Positions 7,644 through 16,925 of a DNA stretch of 55,542 bases are shown piece after piece. The DNA comes from Spirochaetales bacterium (GTDB lineage: Bacteria > Spirochaetota > Spirochaetia > Treponematales > UBA12059). The DNA lies in contig JAFGNN010000015.1 in NCBI GenBank assembly GCA_016926955.1, positions 1 to 55,542 of the forward strand, written 5' to 3'. Within the stretch, counting starts at the first letter, position 1, and every line of letters starts with the position of its first letter. The notes beneath the pieces are model-generated. The model was given only the letters and a program-made list of their open reading frames with translations. It ran no database searches and had not been told where the DNA came from. Made by a program: the position numbers and the translations under genes.

Positions 7644-8870
7644 ATGAACGCGGCGCTCGAGACCCTCAAGGAACGCGGATTCATCCAGCAGTGCACCGAC
7701 CTCGAAGGCCTGTCCAAGGCCATGGACGCAGGTCCCGTCACCTTCTACGAAGGCTGCGACCCCACAGGCCCGAGCCTCCACATCGGCCACATGGTGCCGT
7801 ACTTCGCCATGCGCCACCTCCACGAGGCGGGCCACGTCGCCATCGTCCTCATGGGCGGCGGCACCGCGCGCATCGGCGACCCCTCGGGCAAGAGCAGCAT
7901 GCGCCAGATCATCTCGTACGAGGAGATCGATGCCAACGCCGCGCGCTTCCTCGGCCAGATCGACAAGTTCCTCAAACTCGACGGCAAGACCATGTACTCC
8001 GAGAACAACAAGACCTGGCTCGCGGACCTCAACTACATCGACTTCCTGCGCGACATCGGCCGCCACTTCTCGGTCAACCGCATGCTCTCGTTCGAGGCAT
8101 ACAAACAGCGCATGGAGACGGGCCTCTCCTTCATCGAGTTCAACTACCAGCTCCTCCAGAGCTACGACTTCCTGCAGCTCTACAAGCGAAACGGCTGCAC
8201 CCTGCAGATCGGCGGCGACGACCAGTGGGGCAACATCGTCGCGGGCATCGAGCTGATCCGCCGCGTCGAGGGCGGCGAAGCCTTCGGGCTGACTTTCCCC
8301 CTGGTCATGACCGCGGACGGCAAGAAGATGGGCAAGACCGAGAAGGGCGCGCTCTTCCTCGACCCCGAGATGACGACGCCCTACGAGTTCTTCCAGTACT
8401 GGCGAAACGTCCAGGACGCCGACCTCGAGAAATTCCTCAAGATGTTCACCTTCCTGCCCATGGCGGAGATCGCCGCGCTCTGCGCCCCGGGAACCAATCC
8501 GAACGCCGCCAAGGAGCGCCTCGCCTACGCGGTCACCGCCCTCATCCACGGCGCGGCCGAGGCGGACAAGGCGCTCGCGGGCGCGAAGGCCGCCTTCGGC
8601 TCGGGCGGCGACAAGTCCGCCATGCCGACGGTCGAGCTCGCCCGCTCGCGCTTCGACTCGGGCTTCCCCGTGCTCGACCTCTTCGTCGAGGCGGGACTCG
8701 CGCCCTCGAAAAGCGAAGCGCGCCGCCTCATCCAGCAGGGCGGCGCCGTGGTGGGCGACTCGGTCTGGAAGGACGAGAAGGCCGCGGTCGGCGCGGATCT
8801 GCTCGACGCCGAGGGCGAGCTCGTGCTGCGCGCCGGCAAGAAGCGCTTCGCCCGCGTCGTCGCGAAGTAG
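7644..8870 (+). CDS. tyrS: Tyrosyl-tRNA synthetase
   Basis: A 408-residue class I aminoacyl-tRNA synthetase that charges tRNA-Tyr in the cytoplasm. The HIGH motif is at 46-49 and the KMSKS-type loop reads KMGKT at 228-232. The tyrosine-binding strand shows YEGCDPTGPSLHIGHM, and the conserved QIGGDDQWGN follows in the Rossmann domain. The C-terminus is an S4 RNA-binding domain (about residues 340-408, GLAPSKSEARRLIQQGGAVV). Length is normal for the family. ATG 7644 has GGAGCC upstream. It is probably monocistronic, between its own promoter and a terminator. Its cognate tRNA gene lies at the other end of the window (55461-55542). Confidence 0.97.
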   Translation: MNAALETLKERGFIQQCTDLEGLSKAMDAGPVTFYEGCDPTGPSLHIGHMVPYFAMRHLHEAGHVAIVLMGGGTARIGDPSGKSSMRQIISYEEIDANAARFLGQIDKFLKLDGKTMYSENNKTWLADLNYIDFLRDIGRHFSVNRMLSFEAYKQRMETGLSFIEFNYQLLQSYDFLQLYKRNGCTLQIGGDDQWGNIVAGIELIRRVEGGEAFGLTFPLVMTADGKKMGKTEKGALFLDPEMTTPYEFFQYWRNVQDADLEKFLKMFTFLPMAEIAALCAPGTNPNAAKERLAYAVTALIHGAAEADKALAGAKAAFGSGGDKSAMPTVELARSRFDSGFPVLDLFVEAGLAPSKSEARRLIQQGGAVVGDSVWKDEKAAVGADLLDAEGELVLRAGKKRFARVVAK

Positions 8871-8988
8871 GGCTTCGGAAAGGGAAAGGAAGGGAAGGGG
8901 GCAGGGCCCGGAGGCTTCACGGCGAGGTCGGGCCTCCCCTGGCCGGGCCCGCCTCCGGAGGGCGGAAGCCTTCGATGAAGGATATGAA

Positions 8989-9032
8989 ACGGCCGCCCGG
9001 GGGCGTCACCCTCGGACGGCCGTCGGTTTTTT
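8989..9032 (+). terminator. Terminator between tyrS and the convergent acyltransferase gene
   Basis: ACGGCCG (8989-8995) pairs with CGGCCGT (9017-9023) around an internal GC-rich hairpin, and a six-T run follows at 9027-9032. The opposite side has a short T-rich sequence, so it may also act on the minus strand. Between tyrS and this hairpin lies a purine-only stretch (about 8877-8892) with no gene. Confidence 0.7.
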
Positions 9033-9056
9033 CTCCCAACCCGGCAGGCGCGGGTT

Positions 9057-9878
9057 TCAGGCGTCAGTCGTCTGGTCCGCTCCCGGTTCGGCGACCTTCG
9101 CCCCCCATTCGCGCAGCTTGCCTTCGATCCAGTCCACGCACTTTTCGTGCTCCGCCTTGCCGCGGCCGCTGACCGGCATCGCCTCGCCGAACTCGAGGTA
9201 CACCGGCCGGTCGCGGCGCACGGGGCCGAATCCCCGGAAGAGGGGAGAGTTGCCCCAGTAGTCGGTCTTGAGGGCCACCGGCATCACGGGCACGCCCGCG
9301 CGGATGGCCAGCTTGACGCCGAGCGAGTTGAACTTCGCGCGATCGAAAATGTTGGTCCGCGTTCCCTGCGGGAAGATGATGATCGAGCGGCCTTCGCCGA
9401 GCAGGCGCGTGCCCTCGGTCAGCACCTTCTCGAGATCGCCGCGCGGATCCTTGCGCGTCACGGCGATGGGGTCGCGCGAGCGCATGATGGGGCCCCAGAT
9501 CGGGCCCTTCATCAGCTTCTCCTTGACCACGTAGGTGACCGGGCGGATCGGCTGGATGAGGCCCGGCAGGACCGTGGTCTCGAAGGTGCTCATGTGGTTC
9601 GCCACGAACACGGCCGGCCCCGTGAGGGCGCGGACCCGGTCGAGGCCGGATATGCGGAACTTCGCGCCGCAGCGCTCGAGGCGTTCGATTACGTCCAGCG
9701 AACTCGCGCTCCAGGCCTCGTCGTCGTAGAGGCCCTTGAGGGCCAGGGCGCGGGCGCGGAACATCACGCCGAAGAAATTGGTATAGGGGCTCCAGCGGCT
9801 CCTGAGCAGCAGGTATTCGCGGAGGCAGGGGCGCACCCCCTCGGGGGTCTTGTAGCTATCGCCTTCGATCGGTTTCAT
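9057..9878 (-). CDS. PlsC-type lysophospholipid acyltransferase with an HX4E variant
   Basis: A 273-residue protein of the glycerolipid acyltransferase superfamily. Motif I reads NHMSTFE, so the usual HX4D catalytic pair is His95 with Glu100 instead of Asp. Motif III reads FPQGTR at 169-174 (normally FPEGTR). The later text AGVPVMPVALKTDYWG fits motif IV. It should acylate a lysophospholipid or related acceptor at the inner face of the membrane. Acceptor specificity cannot be inferred. ATG 9878 is preceded by CGAGGAGA. The promoter lies within the 79-base divergent gap to the lipoprotein gene, and a terminator is shared with tyrS. The double variation may affect acceptor choice. Confidence 0.85.
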   Translation of the reverse strand: MKPIEGDSYKTPEGVRPCLREYLLLRSRWSPYTNFFGVMFRARALALKGLYDDEAWSASSLDVIERLERCGAKFRISGLDRVRALTGPAVFVANHMSTFETTVLPGLIQPIRPVTYVVKEKLMKGPIWGPIMRSRDPIAVTRKDPRGDLEKVLTEGTRLLGEGRSIIIFPQGTRTNIFDRAKFNSLGVKLAIRAGVPVMPVALKTDYWGNSPLFRGFGPVRRDRPVYLEFGEAMPVSGRGKAEHEKCVDWIEGKLREWGAKVAEPGADQTTDA

Positions 9879-9884
9879 GCTCGC

Positions 9885-9913
9885 TTGTCTCCTCGGGTCA
9901 AAGCTTATACCAT
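9885..9913 (+). promoter_or_regulatory. Promoter of the lipoprotein gene 9958, overlapping the divergent plsC-like promoter
   Basis: -35 TTGTCT (9885-9890), a 17-base spacer, and -10 TACCAT (9908-9913). Its -10 element overlaps the -10 of the divergent gene (9904-9909), so the two promoters should compete. Confidence 0.45.
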
Positions 9914-9932
9914 TTGGTCCGCGTCGCGCCAA
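9904..9932 (-). promoter_or_regulatory. Promoter of the PlsC-like gene
   Basis: Read on the minus strand: -35 TTGGCG (9932-9927), a 17-base spacer, and -10 TATAAG (9909-9904), with a leader of about 19 bases carrying GAGGAGA. Confidence 0.6.
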
Positions 9933-9957
9933 GACGCGAGCTTCCCGGAGGTAGCTC

Positions 9958-10899
9958 ATGCCCTTTCGAACCATCCCGTGCATAGCCGTGTTCGTCCCCG
10001 CGCTCCTGGCCCTTTCGTGCGCGGGCGCTCCGTCACCCCATCCCGGAGAGCCGGCAGGCGCGGAAATCCTCACGCTCGGCGCGTTCGCGTTCGAAAGGAC
10101 CGCCTCGCGGGAGCTTTCGGAGGGGGTCCGCTGGGATGCCTATGAGGCAGATCGCCCGAGACGCCAGACCGTGCATATCGTCAGCATCGCCGCCGCCGCG
10201 ATCGGGCCCTCGGGCGACTGGAAGGCGCTTGTTCTGGTCGGTTCCGACCCGGATGGCGAGGGCCCCGCGGAGGCAAGCCTCCGCGATCCCCTGGAGACGG
10301 CGGCGGACGCCGACGCCCTGGTCCTGGTCAACGCAAACGGGTTCTTCTTCCTCGGCGACTCGGGGCCGCGCGATCCGGAATTCCCGTATCGGGAAGGCCG
10401 GCCTGTGGACATCCACGGCCTGGCGGTAGAATCCGGAACCTTGCGTTCTGAAGCCATGGCAGGGGCCGCAAACCTCTGTATCGGCCGGAATGGCCGCGTC
10501 ACGATCGGCGTCTGCGCGGGGGCATATCAAGCGGTTTCGGGTTACGGCGCCTTGATCCTGGGCGGAACCATCGTCTCGGAACCGGGCGGCCCCCGTCATC
10601 CGCGGACCGCCGCGGGGATCACCGCGGACGGCAGCCTGCTTCTCGTCGTCGCGGACGGCCGTAGTTTCGCGCTCGGGCCTGGACTGACCCTCGAGGAACT
10701 TTCCGATATCTTTCTCGATCTGGATTGTGTCGACGCGATCAACCTCGACGGCGGAGGATCCTCCGTGCTTGTCCTGGGCGACGCCTCGGGTGGCCATCGC
10801 ATCGTGAACAAACCCTCCGACACGGGCTTCCCCCGTTACGCCCTGCGTCCGGTTCCCGTCGCGTTCGCCGTGGTCCCGGCAGAACCGAGCGCGCCCTGA
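9958..10899 (+). CDS. Lipoprotein with phosphodiester glycosidase (NAGPA-like) domain
   Basis: A 313-residue protein. The N-terminus is a lipoprotein signal with lipobox ALSC, the acylated Cys being residue 20. The remainder fits the phosphodiester-glycosidase (NAGPA/DUF2233) family: an early strand LVLVNANGFFF, the loop GYGALILGGTIV, RTAAGITADGSLLLVVADGR, and the signature NLDGGGSSVL beginning at residue 262. Members of this family act on exported glycoconjugates, so a role in trimming cell-surface sugars is likely but the substrate is unknown. ATG 9958 has GGAGGTAG upstream. It is convergent with the biotin transporter operon, with only 38 bases and no clear terminator between them. Confidence 0.8.
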   Translation: MPFRTIPCIAVFVPALLALSCAGAPSPHPGEPAGAEILTLGAFAFERTASRELSEGVRWDAYEADRPRRQTVHIVSIAAAAIGPSGDWKALVLVGSDPDGEGPAEASLRDPLETAADADALVLVNANGFFFLGDSGPRDPEFPYREGRPVDIHGLAVESGTLRSEAMAGAANLCIGRNGRVTIGVCAGAYQAVSGYGALILGGTIVSEPGGPRHPRTAAGITADGSLLLVVADGRSFALGPGLTLEELSDIFLDLDCVDAINLDGGGSSVLVLGDASGGHRIVNKPSDTGFPRYALRPVPVAFAVVPAEPSAP

Positions 10900-10937
10900 A
10901 CACCGAACGGTCCAGAAAACGGCGCCGCTTGTATGAT

Positions 10938-11687
10938 TTAGAATAAAAAGGCGAGAATCAGCGGCAGCGCGCCGAAGACAACGAGGAAAAAGTCGGACGG
11001 GGTGGCACTGAATGGGGGCAGGCTTCGACGAGCGGCGCCGGTCCTGCGGGCGCCCCGCGCCTCGGCGACGTCGCGGGCCAGGAGAAGCAGACCCCGGAGG
11101 AAAGCCGCGATGACGGCTGACAACATCCTCATCGAGCGCCTCAAGCTCTGTCCCCCGATGACGGAGAGCCGTGGGCCGAAGCCGCGCGCTCGCGCCGCTT
11201 CCTCGGTCGAACGCCAGACTGACAGCACTGCCGGAACGAAGGCGATGACCAGCGCGAGGGGTTCTACGAGGTCGATGCCCGTCCGCGAAAGTGGGCCGGC
11301 GAAGCGCGCGAGAGCGTCACGGATCCGGGAAACGCCAAGCACGGCGTAGAACGCGCGCGCCGCTCCGTATCCGCCCGCGATGCGGGCCAGCGAACGCGAC
11401 GCCGAACGCGCGCCCTCGACGTCGATCGCGGGAGCAGTCCCGCCGAACCGGAGCGCCTGGAAGGCGAAGAGTACGAGCCCCAGGATGGCTACGAAGCGGA
11501 GATCCCTCGTCGCTTCTTCCCGGCGCGGACGAGACAGCAGCCAGGCAAGCGCGCCGAGCATTACGCACGCGGCCAAGCTTACCGGCTCCGAGCTAGCCAT
11601 GCCGGCTCCGAAAAGGACCATGGCGACGACGCCGCTTTCACCCGCGACCCGGGGGGTCGGAACTTCGAGACGGCTCAATCCAGCCAT
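10938..11687 (-). CDS. bioN: Biotin ECF transporter T-component (BioN/EcfT-like)
   Basis: A 249-residue membrane protein with about five hydrophobic segments. It contains the two coupling Ala-Arg-Gly motifs expected in EcfT proteins: ARARGF and, further along, EARGAR. These couple membrane movement to the ATPase. It is the third gene of bioY-bioM-bioN and its start overlaps the end of bioM by 13 bases, so the two are translationally coupled. Together they should form an ATP-driven biotin importer. The assignment to biotin rests on the BioY partner. A copy of AAGCTCTGTCCCC lies inside the gene (11143-11155). Confidence 0.85.
   Translation of the reverse strand: MAGLSRLEVPTPRVAGESGVVAMVLFGAGMASSEPVSLAACVMLGALAWLLSRPRREEATRDLRFVAILGLVLFAFQALRFGGTAPAIDVEGARSASRSLARIAGGYGAARAFYAVLGVSRIRDALARFAGPLSRTGIDLVEPLALVIAFVPAVLSVWRSTEEAARARGFGPRLSVIGGQSLRRSMRMLSAVIAAFLRGLLLLARDVAEARGARRTGAARRSLPPFSATPSDFFLVVFGALPLILAFLF
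11143..11155 (-). repeat. GGGGACAGAGCTT motif copy
   Basis: AAGCTCTGTCCCC on the plus strand, inside bioN. It is part of the dispersed 12-13 base word shared with 2613, 3524, 14939 and the 1571-1689 repeat. Confidence 0.5.
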
Positions 11688-12433
11688 GCGAGGTCCTCGA
11701 GACGCCGGGGGACGGCGAGGGGATTGGCCAAACCCCAGCGCCCGACTCCCGCGGCGATGCCATCGGACGGGCTTCCGTCGAAAGCGACGCTTCCGCCGAC
11801 CAGCACGACGAGTCGGGAAGCGAGCCCGAGTACCTTCTCGATTTCATGGGTGAGCAGCACCACCGTCGTACCGCCCTCGAGCAGATCCCTGACCAGGCGG
11901 ACGACCTGCACGACTCCCGCCCTGTCAAGGTTGGCGAAGGGTTCGTCCAGGACCAGGATCGAAGGTTCCATGGCCAGCACCGCAGCGATGGCGAGCCTTC
12001 GCGCTTCGCCGCCCGAAAACGAGAAGGCGAGGTCGTTTTCCCGCCCGGCCAGACCGCAGCGCCCGAGCGCGTCCCGCGCGCGGCGCTCGACTTCGGGCCA
12101 AGGCAGCCCCTGGTTCGCAGGACCGAGCCGCGCGTCGTCGAGCGCGGTATCGCCGAGCATCTGGGCTTCTGCGCTTTGGAAGACGTAGCCGACCTTGGCG
12201 GCTCCGAGAGGTCGACCGCGTCGGTCGAGGGCTTCCTCGTCGCCGACAAGCACCCGTCCTTCGCTCGGCTCGAGCAGGCCTGCGAGGTGTTTCATCAGAA
12301 CGCTCTTGCCGGCTCCGTTCGGTCCGGCCACAACAGTCAGGTTGCCGCTCCGGATCGACAGGTCTATGCCCCGCACGCCCCAGCGTCCGTCATGGAAGCG
12401 GTGTCCGAGCTTCTCGAAGCGCGCGGCGAACAT
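11675..12433 (-). CDS. bioM: Biotin ECF transporter ATPase (BioM/EcfA-like)
   Basis: A 252-residue ABC ATPase. Walker A is GPNGAGKS (residues 37-44), the Q-loop reads YVFQSAEAQM as in energy-coupling-factor ATPases, the signature is FSGGEARR (a variant of LSGGQ), Walker B is SILVLDEP and the switch histidine is in LLTHE. It should power biotin uptake with BioN and BioY at the inner membrane. Its ATG directly follows the bioY stop (TGAATG), and it overlaps bioN. A single ATPase gene is present, so it presumably acts as a homodimer, as described for group I biotin transporters. Confidence 0.9.
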   Translation of the reverse strand: MFAARFEKLGHRFHDGRWGVRGIDLSIRSGNLTVVAGPNGAGKSVLMKHLAGLLEPSEGRVLVGDEEALDRRGRPLGAAKVGYVFQSAEAQMLGDTALDDARLGPANQGLPWPEVERRARDALGRCGLAGRENDLAFSFSGGEARRLAIAAVLAMEPSILVLDEPFANLDRAGVVQVVRLVRDLLEGGTTVVLLTHEIEKVLGLASRLVVLVGGSVAFDGSPSDGIAAGVGRWGLANPLAVPRRLEDLAWLD

Positions 12434-13051
12434 TCAGCGGATTCCGCCACTGGCGGGCGAAGCCTCGTCGCGTTCGCTGCCGCCATCCGGCCGGACGATT
12501 CGCCGGAAGCCGAAGAGGCTCGCGGCGAAGGGCTCGAGGGCGAAGGATGCCGCGGCGCCTGCGGCGGCTTTCAGAGAGTCGGCAGCCAGGAAGGGCAACA
12601 CTCCGCCGACAATGGCCTTGTGCAGATCGGAACCCGGCAGGAGCGCGAGCCGTCCCACGCCGAATAGGTAGACGACCGTGAAACCTGCCATACTCGCGAG
12701 AACGCTGCGCACCATGGAACGACGCCCGATCCGCGCGACGAGTCCAGCGACGAAAGCGCCTGCCAGATATCCGGCCAGGTAACCGCCGGAGGGACCGAGC
12801 ATGACCGCCCAGCCGCCGCGGCCTCCGGAAAATACCGGGGCTCCGAGCGCGCCAGCGGCCAGGAAGAGCGCCACGGCCAGCGAGCCGTAGCGCGGGCCTA
12901 GCACGAGTCCGGCGAGAACTGCGAGCAGGTTCTGGATGACGACCGGCACCGGAGAGACCGGCACCGGCACGTGGATGAAAGCCGCGGCCGCTATGGCCGC
13001 GGCGAAAATCGCGGAGGCCGTGCGGGCCGCCGCGCGTTGCGTCCTGGTCAT
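12434..13051 (-). CDS. bioY: Biotin transporter substrate-binding subunit BioY
   Basis: A 205-residue protein with six hydrophobic segments. The BioY hallmarks are VPVSPVPVVIQNLLAVLAG near residues 30-50 and LGPSGGYLAGYLAGAFVAG near 85-105. It should bind biotin in the membrane as the S-component. It heads the bioYMN operon. No clear Shine-Dalgarno sequence and no BirA-type operator are seen. The upstream 136 bases instead contain a partial copy of the ettA 3' end and three hairpins. Since ettA lies upstream on the same strand, bioY may be expressed by read-through from it. Confidence 0.92.
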   Translation of the reverse strand: MTRTQRAAARTASAIFAAAIAAAAFIHVPVPVSPVPVVIQNLLAVLAGLVLGPRYGSLAVALFLAAGALGAPVFSGGRGGWAVMLGPSGGYLAGYLAGAFVAGLVARIGRRSMVRSVLASMAGFTVVYLFGVGRLALLPGSDLHKAIVGGVLPFLAADSLKAAAGAAASFALEPFAASLFGFRRIVRPDGGSERDEASPASGGIR

Positions 13052-13054
13052 GTA

Positions 13055-13094
13055 ATCACCGCTCCAGCTTCCGGTACCCTATCCTGTGCGGGCG
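13055..13094 (-). repeat. Partial duplicate of the ettA 3' end (copy in front of bioY)
   Basis: Matches 13187-13226 at 36 of 40 positions; the only differences are CCCT here versus TTTG there (13077-13080). The two copies are in the same orientation, 132 bases apart. This copy ends 4 bases before the bioY ATG, so it sits where a ribosome binding site would be. Confidence 0.8.
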
Positions 13095-13155
13095 CCATGC
13101 CTGCGGCATGGCGGTACGCTTCGGCTCTTCGCGCCGAACCGGCTCGCGAGGAGCC
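13094..13155. other. Three consecutive hairpins between ettA and bioY
   Basis: Stems: GCCATGCC/GGCATGGC (13094-13112, loop TGC), TTCGGC/GCCGAA (13120-13138, 7-base loop), and GGCTC/GAGCC (13141-13155, 5-base loop). No T run follows any of them on either strand, so they do not look like ordinary terminators. They are flanked by the direct repeats at 13055 and 13187. Confidence 0.6.
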
Positions 13156-13187
13156 GACCGCCCGCGCCCGGATCGAAGGTGCGGTCA

Positions 13188-14870
<1,683 letters not shown>

Positions 14871-14878
14871 GGGTCGGG

Positions 14879-14884
14879 ATTATA
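14879..14884 (-). promoter_or_regulatory. Consensus -10 element of ettA, apparently leaderless
   Basis: TATAAT on the minus strand at 14884-14879, with 8 bases (CCCGACCC) between it and ATG 14870. A -35 at the right distance is weak (TCCACC, 14907-14902). Confidence 0.45.
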
Positions 14885-14940
14885 GCGGGAACGCTGTCGA
14901 AGGTGGAGGGGGGAGGAAGGCAGGGCGCGTCGGATTGAAG

Positions 14941-14997
14941 CTCTGTCCCCGTTCCCGGGCTCTGTCCCTGTTCCCGGGCTCTGTCCCCGTTCAAGGC
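14941..14997. repeat. 19-bp tandem repeat (three copies) upstream of the SDR gene
   Basis: Units at 14941-14959, 14960-14978 and 14979-14997 follow CTCTGTCCCCGTTCCCGGG. The second copy has T for one C, and the last ends TTCAAGG. The 183-base intergenic region (14871-15053) holds nothing else apart from the two flanking promoters. Confidence 0.85.
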
Positions 14998-15000
14998 CGA

Positions 15001-15030
15001 TTGCGGAAAGCGGGAGGCGCGCGCTACCAT
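15001..15030 (+). promoter_or_regulatory. Promoter of the SDR gene
   Basis: -35 TTGCGG (15001-15006), an 18-base spacer, and -10 TACCAT (15025-15030), followed by a short leader with the ribosome binding site CGGAGG. Confidence 0.45.
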
Positions 15031-15053
15031 CTGCTCCCGTACCGGAGGTTTCC

Positions 15054-15905
15054 ATGTCCCGCACTCCCGTTCCCCGCATCGAAAATTCGGTAGTCTTGGT
15101 GACCGGCGCCTCGGGCGGCATCGGACGCGCAATCGCATCGGCCTTCGCGGGCGCGGGCGCGCGCGTCTTCGGCACGAGCCGCGATCCGGCCTCGGTCCGC
15201 GACGCGCCCGCGGGCGTCGAGTTCCTCGCGTGGGACGCCCACGAGGAGTCGAGCGCCGCCGCATGTGCCGCCGCGATCCTTGAGGGGGTCGGTCGCATCG
15301 ACATCCTCGTCTGCAATGCGGGCATCGGCATCGGCGGCTCGATCGAGGATGTGCCGATGGCGGACGCCGTGCGCCAGTTCGACGCGAATGTCTTCGGCGT
15401 CCTCCGCATGCTCCGCGCCGTCCTGCCCGGCATGCGGCAAAAGCGTTCGGGGCTCGTGCTCGTGGTGGGTTCCGCGGCGGGCCGCATCGCGGTACCCTTC
15501 CAGGGCCACTATTCGGCAAGCAAATTCGCGCTCGAGGGTCTCGTGGAGAGTCTCCGGCTCGAGCTCCGTTCCTTCGGCGTGCGCGCCGCCTTGATCGAGC
15601 CCGGCGACACGCGCACGGGCTTCACCGATTCCCGCCGCACGCTTCCGTCCTCGCCAGCCTACGCGGAGGCGGCGACGCGCGCCATCGGCGTGATGGAGAA
15701 GGACGAGCGCGCCGGCGCGGACCCTGCGGGCGTCGGCGCGCTCGCGCTTCGCCTGGCCCGGAAGCGCCGGCTCCGGGTGCGCTACCCGATCGGCCCGGCC
15801 TTCCAGCTCCTCGCGCTCGGCCTGAAGCGTGTCCTGCCGTCACGGGCGTTCGAGGCCTTCCTGGCCCTCTATTACAAAGTGCCGCGCGCCGGAAGCCGAA
15901 CATGA
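15054..15905 (+). CDS. Short-chain dehydrogenase/reductase
   Basis: A 283-residue classical SDR. The cofactor motif is TGASGGIG (residues 17-24), the structural motif reads NAGIG, and the catalytic pair is YSASK with Tyr153 and Lys157; a Ser in VVGSAAG is the probable third catalytic residue. The segment IEPGDTRTGF fits the region after the catalytic helix. A basic residue follows the glycine-rich loop (GTSRDP), which often goes with NADPH use. The substrate is unknown. ATG 15054 follows CGGAGG. It overlaps the galM-like gene by 4 bases (ATGA), so the two are probably translated together. Confidence 0.85.
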   Translation: MSRTPVPRIENSVVLVTGASGGIGRAIASAFAGAGARVFGTSRDPASVRDAPAGVEFLAWDAHEESSAAACAAAILEGVGRIDILVCNAGIGIGGSIEDVPMADAVRQFDANVFGVLRMLRAVLPGMRQKRSGLVLVVGSAAGRIAVPFQGHYSASKFALEGLVESLRLELRSFGVRAALIEPGDTRTGFTDSRRTLPSSPAYAEAATRAIGVMEKDERAGADPAGVGALALRLARKRRLRVRYPIGPAFQLLALGLKRVLPSRAFEAFLALYYKVPRAGSRT

Positions 15906-16909
15906 GCGATCAACCCTCCATATCATCGAAACCCTTTTTCCGGACCCGTGAGGGTCGAATCGCCCGCCTCTTCGTGCTTGAAATACCCGGACGCGCGGTA
16001 TCGCTCTGCGATCGCGGGGCAAGCCTGGTCTCCTATCGCCTGGGGCTCGAAGGGGATGGAGCCGAACTGATATTCCGTTACGGCTGCGCGGAGCAGTACG
16101 AGGAAAACCCCCTGTACCTGGGTTCCACCATCGGCCGCCACGCCGGCCGAATTTCCGGTGCAGCGTTCGAGCTTGAGGGAACCCGGTACGTGCTCGATGC
16201 CAACGACGGCCCCAACTGCCTGCACGGCGGTCCGACGGGACTGCACGCGCTCGATTGGGAGGCCGAACCCTTCCACGAGGCCGGCGCGGCCGGAGTTCGC
16301 TTCACGACGGTCTCGCGCGATGGCTCGGGCGGTTTCCCCGGAACGCTCCAGTTGCTCGCCGAATACCGCTTGTGCGAAAACGGAGAGCTATCGTTCCACT
16401 CCGAGGCTCGGACAGATAGGCCGACCCCCGTCTCGATCACCAACCATGCGTACTGGAACCTCGGCGGAGGTTCCGACATCCGCGCTCACCGGGCGAGGCT
16501 GTTTTCCTCGAGGCGGCTCGAGCTCGGACCGGACCGCGTTCCGACGGGAAGGGTGCTCCGGGTCGAGGGGGAGCGCCATGACCTGCGCGCGCCGCTCGAC
16601 GCGACGTCGAGGGATGGATTCAGACTGGAGGGGTTCGACGATTACTACCTTGCCGAGCGGAACGGAATCGCGCGGACACAGACCTCGACGATCGCTGATT
16701 TCCTCGATCCCGGGAGCGGCCGGCGGCTCGAAGTAGCCTCGAACGCCCCCGGGTTCGTGTTCTATTCAGGCGATTTCGCGGGTTGCGCGGGCTTCTGCGT
16801 CGAGCCCTCGGAGTTTCCCGACGCGCCGAACCGGCCCGAATTTCCGTCTTCGCTCATCATGCCGGGAACGGCGCGGGTGCTGGACATCGTCTGGCGCATC
16901 AGGTCCTGA
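15902..16909 (+). CDS. galM: Aldose 1-epimerase (GalM-like)
   Basis: A 335-residue protein of the galactose mutarotase family, expected to interconvert alpha and beta anomers of hexoses in the cytoplasm. Motifs: YLGSTIGRHAGRISGAAFEL (the family usually has GR-x-NRI), LHGGPTGLHALDW, the catalytic-His segment SITNHAYWNL, and the C-terminal CVEPSEFPDAPNRP with the likely catalytic Glu. The Asn-to-His change in GRHAGRI is a small deviation at a residue that normally contacts the sugar. Its ATG lies within the stop of the SDR gene. It is convergent with the Fn3/TPR gene, with 16 bases between. Confidence 0.88.
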   Translation: MSDQPSISSKPFFRTREGRIARLFVLEIPGRAVSLCDRGASLVSYRLGLEGDGAELIFRYGCAEQYEENPLYLGSTIGRHAGRISGAAFELEGTRYVLDANDGPNCLHGGPTGLHALDWEAEPFHEAGAAGVRFTTVSRDGSGGFPGTLQLLAEYRLCENGELSFHSEARTDRPTPVSITNHAYWNLGGGSDIRAHRARLFSSRRLELGPDRVPTGRVLRVEGERHDLRAPLDATSRDGFRLEGFDDYYLAERNGIARTQTSTIADFLDPGSGRRLEVASNAPGFVFYSGDFAGCAGFCVEPSEFPDAPNRPEFPSSLIMPGTARVLDIVWRIRS

Positions 16910-16925
16910 AATCCGGTGGCGAAGC

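Noticed and set aside
8877-8908. Purine-rich stretch after tyrS as a triplex or regulatory element
   Set aside because: It is short and interrupted, and no repeat or conserved context supports a function.
12998-13054. A BirA operator or biotin riboswitch in front of bioY
   Set aside because: No TTGT(A)AAC-type inverted repeat is visible. The region is filled by the ettA-derived duplicate and hairpins.
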